From Bacteroides sp. UBA7335 (GTDB lineage Bacteria; Bacteroidota; Bacteroidia; Bacteroidales; Bacteroidaceae), in NCBI GenBank assembly GCA_002471185.1, contig DKPL01000061.1:3729-12131 (forward strand): 8,403 nt of DNA, in the 5' to 3' direction. The position numbers and the translations under genes are program-made. Below, in pieces: positions 6,928-8,403 of this stretch (its first letter is position 1; every line of letters starts with the position of its first letter). The notes under the pieces are model-generated. The model ran no database searches. It was not told the origin of the DNA and saw nothing but the letters and a program-made list of their open reading frames with translations.

Positions 6928-7605
6928 ATGATGGGAAAATTATATGTGGTTCCAACTCCCGTAGGAAATTTGGAAGACATGACATTTAGAGCAATACGTA
7001 TACTGAAAGAAGTTGATCTTATTTTAGCAGAAGATACACGTACTTCTGGTATTTTGCTTAAACACTTTGAGATAAAAAATGCAATGCAGTCTCATCATAA
7101 ATTTAATGAACATAAGACTGTAGAAAGTGTTGTTAATAGAGCTAAAGCAGGTGAATCTATAGCCTTAATATCTGATGCGGGAACGCCTGGTATTTCTGAT
7201 CCAGGCTTTCTGGTTGTACGTGAATGCGTACGCAATGGTATTGAAGTTGAATGTTTGCCAGGTGCTACTGCCTTTGTTCCAGCATTAGTCAGTTCAGGTT
7301 TACCTAATGATCGTTTTTGTTTCGAGGGATTCTTACCTCAAAAAAAAGGACGGATGACTCGTATGAAACAGTTGGCTGAAGAAGCTCGTACGATGGTTTT
7401 TTATGAGTCACCACATAGGTTGCTTAAAACCTTAATACAATTTGGAGAGTATTTTGGAATAGAGCGTCAGGCTTCTGTTTCTAGAGAGATTTCAAAAATA
7501 CATGAAGAAACTGTACGTGGCAGTTTAACGGAGCTTATTGCTCATTTTACAGAAAAAGATCCTCGTGGGGAAATAGTGATTATAGTAGAAGGAATAGACA
7601 AATAA
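6928..7605 (+). CDS. rsmI: 16S rRNA (cytidine1402-2'-O)-methyltransferase RsmI
   Basis: Transfers a methyl group from SAM to the ribose of C1402 in the decoding centre of 16S rRNA. The 225 residues belong to the tetrapyrrole-methylase-like fold. The N-terminal signature VPTPVGNLEDMTFRA is at 8-22 and AEDTR at 34-38. The SAM-site loop SDAGTPGISDPG is at 82-93, then come LPGATAFVPAL (about 110-120), EGFLPQKKG and FYESPHR, and finally REISKIHEE near 190. The protein stops soon after this domain. E. coli RsmI is about 286 residues with an extra C-terminal part, and the short form is common in Bacteroidetes. ATG codons at 6928 and 6931 are adjacent, so the true start may be either. It follows the hypothetical gene by 6 bp. 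Confidence 0.95.
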   Translation: MMGKLYVVPTPVGNLEDMTFRAIRILKEVDLILAEDTRTSGILLKHFEIKNAMQSHHKFNEHKTVESVVNRAKAGESIALISDAGTPGISDPGFLVVRECVRNGIEVECLPGATAFVPALVSSGLPNDRFCFEGFLPQKKGRMTRMKQLAEEARTMVFYESPHRLLKTLIQFGEYFGIERQASVSREISKIHEETVRGSLTELIAHFTEKDPRGEIVIIVEGIDK

Positions 7606-7644
7606 AATAAATTCATTTACGAATAACAGTAAAAACGTAATGTT

Positions 7645-8373
7645 ATGAAAAAATTAGCATTTTTATTAGTAAGTGCCACAATGATTGCGTCATGTGGTGG
7701 TGGTATGAGTAACAAGAACTTGAAAATAGAGAATGATTCATTATTGACTGTATTGGCAGAACGTAATAATGAATTGGATGAGATTATGGGTACGTTTAAT
7801 GAAATTCAAGAGGGTTTCAAACAAATTAGCAATGCAGAAAATCGTGTTGATTTTCAACGTGGTTCAATTACTGAAAATTCAAAAACTGCTAGAGAGCAAA
7901 TAACGTCTGATATTCAGTTTATTATGAATCAGATGGAGGAGAATAAAGAGCAAATTGCAAAACTTCAATCTATGTTGAAAAAGAGTCAAAATAGCTCAGC
8001 TCAACTTAAAAAAGCTGTTGAGTCTTTGACTCAAGAACTAGTTGCGAAACAACAACGTATTGAGGAGCTTCAAGCAGAATTGGCATCTAAAAATATTCGT
8101 ATTCAGCAATTAGATACTGCTGTTAGTGGTTTGACTGCTGAAAAAGAAGCTTTAGCTGCTGAAAATGAAACTCAAGCAAAGACTGTTGCTGCACAAGAAA
8201 AGGCAATTAATACTGCTTGGTTTGTTTATGTTACGGCCATCAGTTTTAATCATTTCAGCTTTGTTTCTGAGAAATCCTGTTTTGTCATTTTGGCAGAACA
8301 GATGGGTCTAAACACTACAATACCCATGAGCCTGTTGCTGAGGAGAAGAAGCCGGTACGCTGTGAGTAAGTAA
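7645..8373 (+). CDS. Coiled-coil lipoprotein (Cbp1-like), C-terminal domain replaced
   Basis: An envelope lipoprotein. A short signal peptide (1-16) ends in the lipobox IASC, with Cys17 as the lipidated residue. No acidic surface-export signal follows the Cys. Residues about 25-190 are a long heptad-rich coiled coil with many E, K, Q and L, including EIMGTFNEIQEGF (46-58) and KQQRIEELQAELASKNIRI (135-153). DSL (31-33) and DTA (157-159) match the Bacteroides O-glycosylation motif D-S/T-hydrophobic. The layout resembles the family annotated as Cbp1 collagen-binding glycoprotein adhesin in Bacteroides, recalled from memory. Family members continue after NTAWFV/YFGTK into a further C-terminal domain. 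Here the match stops at Tyr195 (8229), and the remaining ~47 codons, rich in F, S and R, look like read-through of unrelated DNA. The gene is therefore probably truncated or interrupted. It lies 39 bp after rsmI. Confidence 0.75.
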   Translation: MKKLAFLLVSATMIASCGGGMSNKNLKIENDSLLTVLAERNNELDEIMGTFNEIQEGFKQISNAENRVDFQRGSITENSKTAREQITSDIQFIMNQMEENKEQIAKLQSMLKKSQNSSAQLKKAVESLTQELVAKQQRIEELQAELASKNIRIQQLDTAVSGLTAEKEALAAENETQAKTVAAQEKAINTAWFVYVTAISFNHFSFVSEKSCFVILAEQMGLNTTIPMSLLLRRRSRYAVSK

Positions 8374-8403
8374 CCTCATTAAAGATGCAGGTTTTATTGT
8401 CAT
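8231..8403. other. Sequence of foreign origin abutting the lipoprotein gene; possible end of a mobile element
   Basis: From about 8231 the sequence no longer encodes the expected lipoprotein C-terminus, and no frame gives a protein I recognise. GC is about 40%, slightly above the surroundings. A stem ATGGGT (8302-8307) with ACCCAT (8322-8327) is present. On the minus strand, short frames are open from the right edge to stops within this segment, so an ORF such as a transposase could end or begin just outside. I could not identify a known terminal inverted repeat or target duplication, so the mobile-element reading is inference. Because it reaches the window edge, an assembly break inside a repeat is also possible. 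Confidence 0.4.

Noticed and set aside
6786..6980. 64-codon minus-strand open frame
   Set aside because: Antisense across the junction of the hypothetical gene and rsmI, with serine-rich shadow composition.
8231..8403. Assigning the tail to a named insertion sequence family
   Set aside because: No complete terminal repeat, target duplication or transposase motif could be seen in the 173 bases available.

Overview
The window looks like chromosomal DNA of a low-GC member of the Bacteroidales (Bacteroides, Dysgonomonas or a relative). Four things point there: AT-rich spacers with weak Shine-Dalgarno signals, promoter elements of the Bacteroidetes type (TAnnTTTG at -7), a Bacteroidetes-type lipoprotein, and the gene order tdk / conserved hypothetical / short rsmI / coiled-coil lipoprotein. 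The genus is inferred and not proven.

Left part (1-4160): a decarboxylation module. On the minus strand an intact PLP-dependent group II amino acid decarboxylase (644-2407) is followed by the first 172 codons of a GadC-like amino acid/amine antiporter that runs off the left edge. A strong hairpin lies between the two. Divergently, across an AT-rich spacer of about 550 bp that carries a 10-bp-arm palindrome, sits a soluble phosphatidylserine-decarboxylase-like (pyruvoyl) enzyme (2959-4104). It has an N-terminal extension and a GGSD maturation site. The likely logic is proton-consuming decarboxylation plus substrate/product exchange, as in Gad-type acid resistance, but the substrate(s) cannot be read from the sequence. 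Two unrelated decarboxylase folds side by side make this the most interesting part of the window.

Middle (4123-6285): two hairpin terminators separate the module from a minus-strand tRNA-Lys(UUU) that has its own Bacteroidetes promoter. Upstream on the same strand lie an AI-2E-family membrane protein and a type II thymidine kinase (tdk).

Right part (6255-8403): divergent from tdk is a plus-strand series made of a conserved hypothetical protein, rsmI (16S rRNA C1402 ribose methyltransferase) 6 bp behind it, and a coiled-coil lipoprotein. The lipoprotein stays recognisable up to about codon 195, then changes abruptly into sequence that does not look like the family's C-terminal domain. A mobile-element insertion or an assembly/rearrangement junction near 8231 explains this best. 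That tail reaches the right edge of the window.
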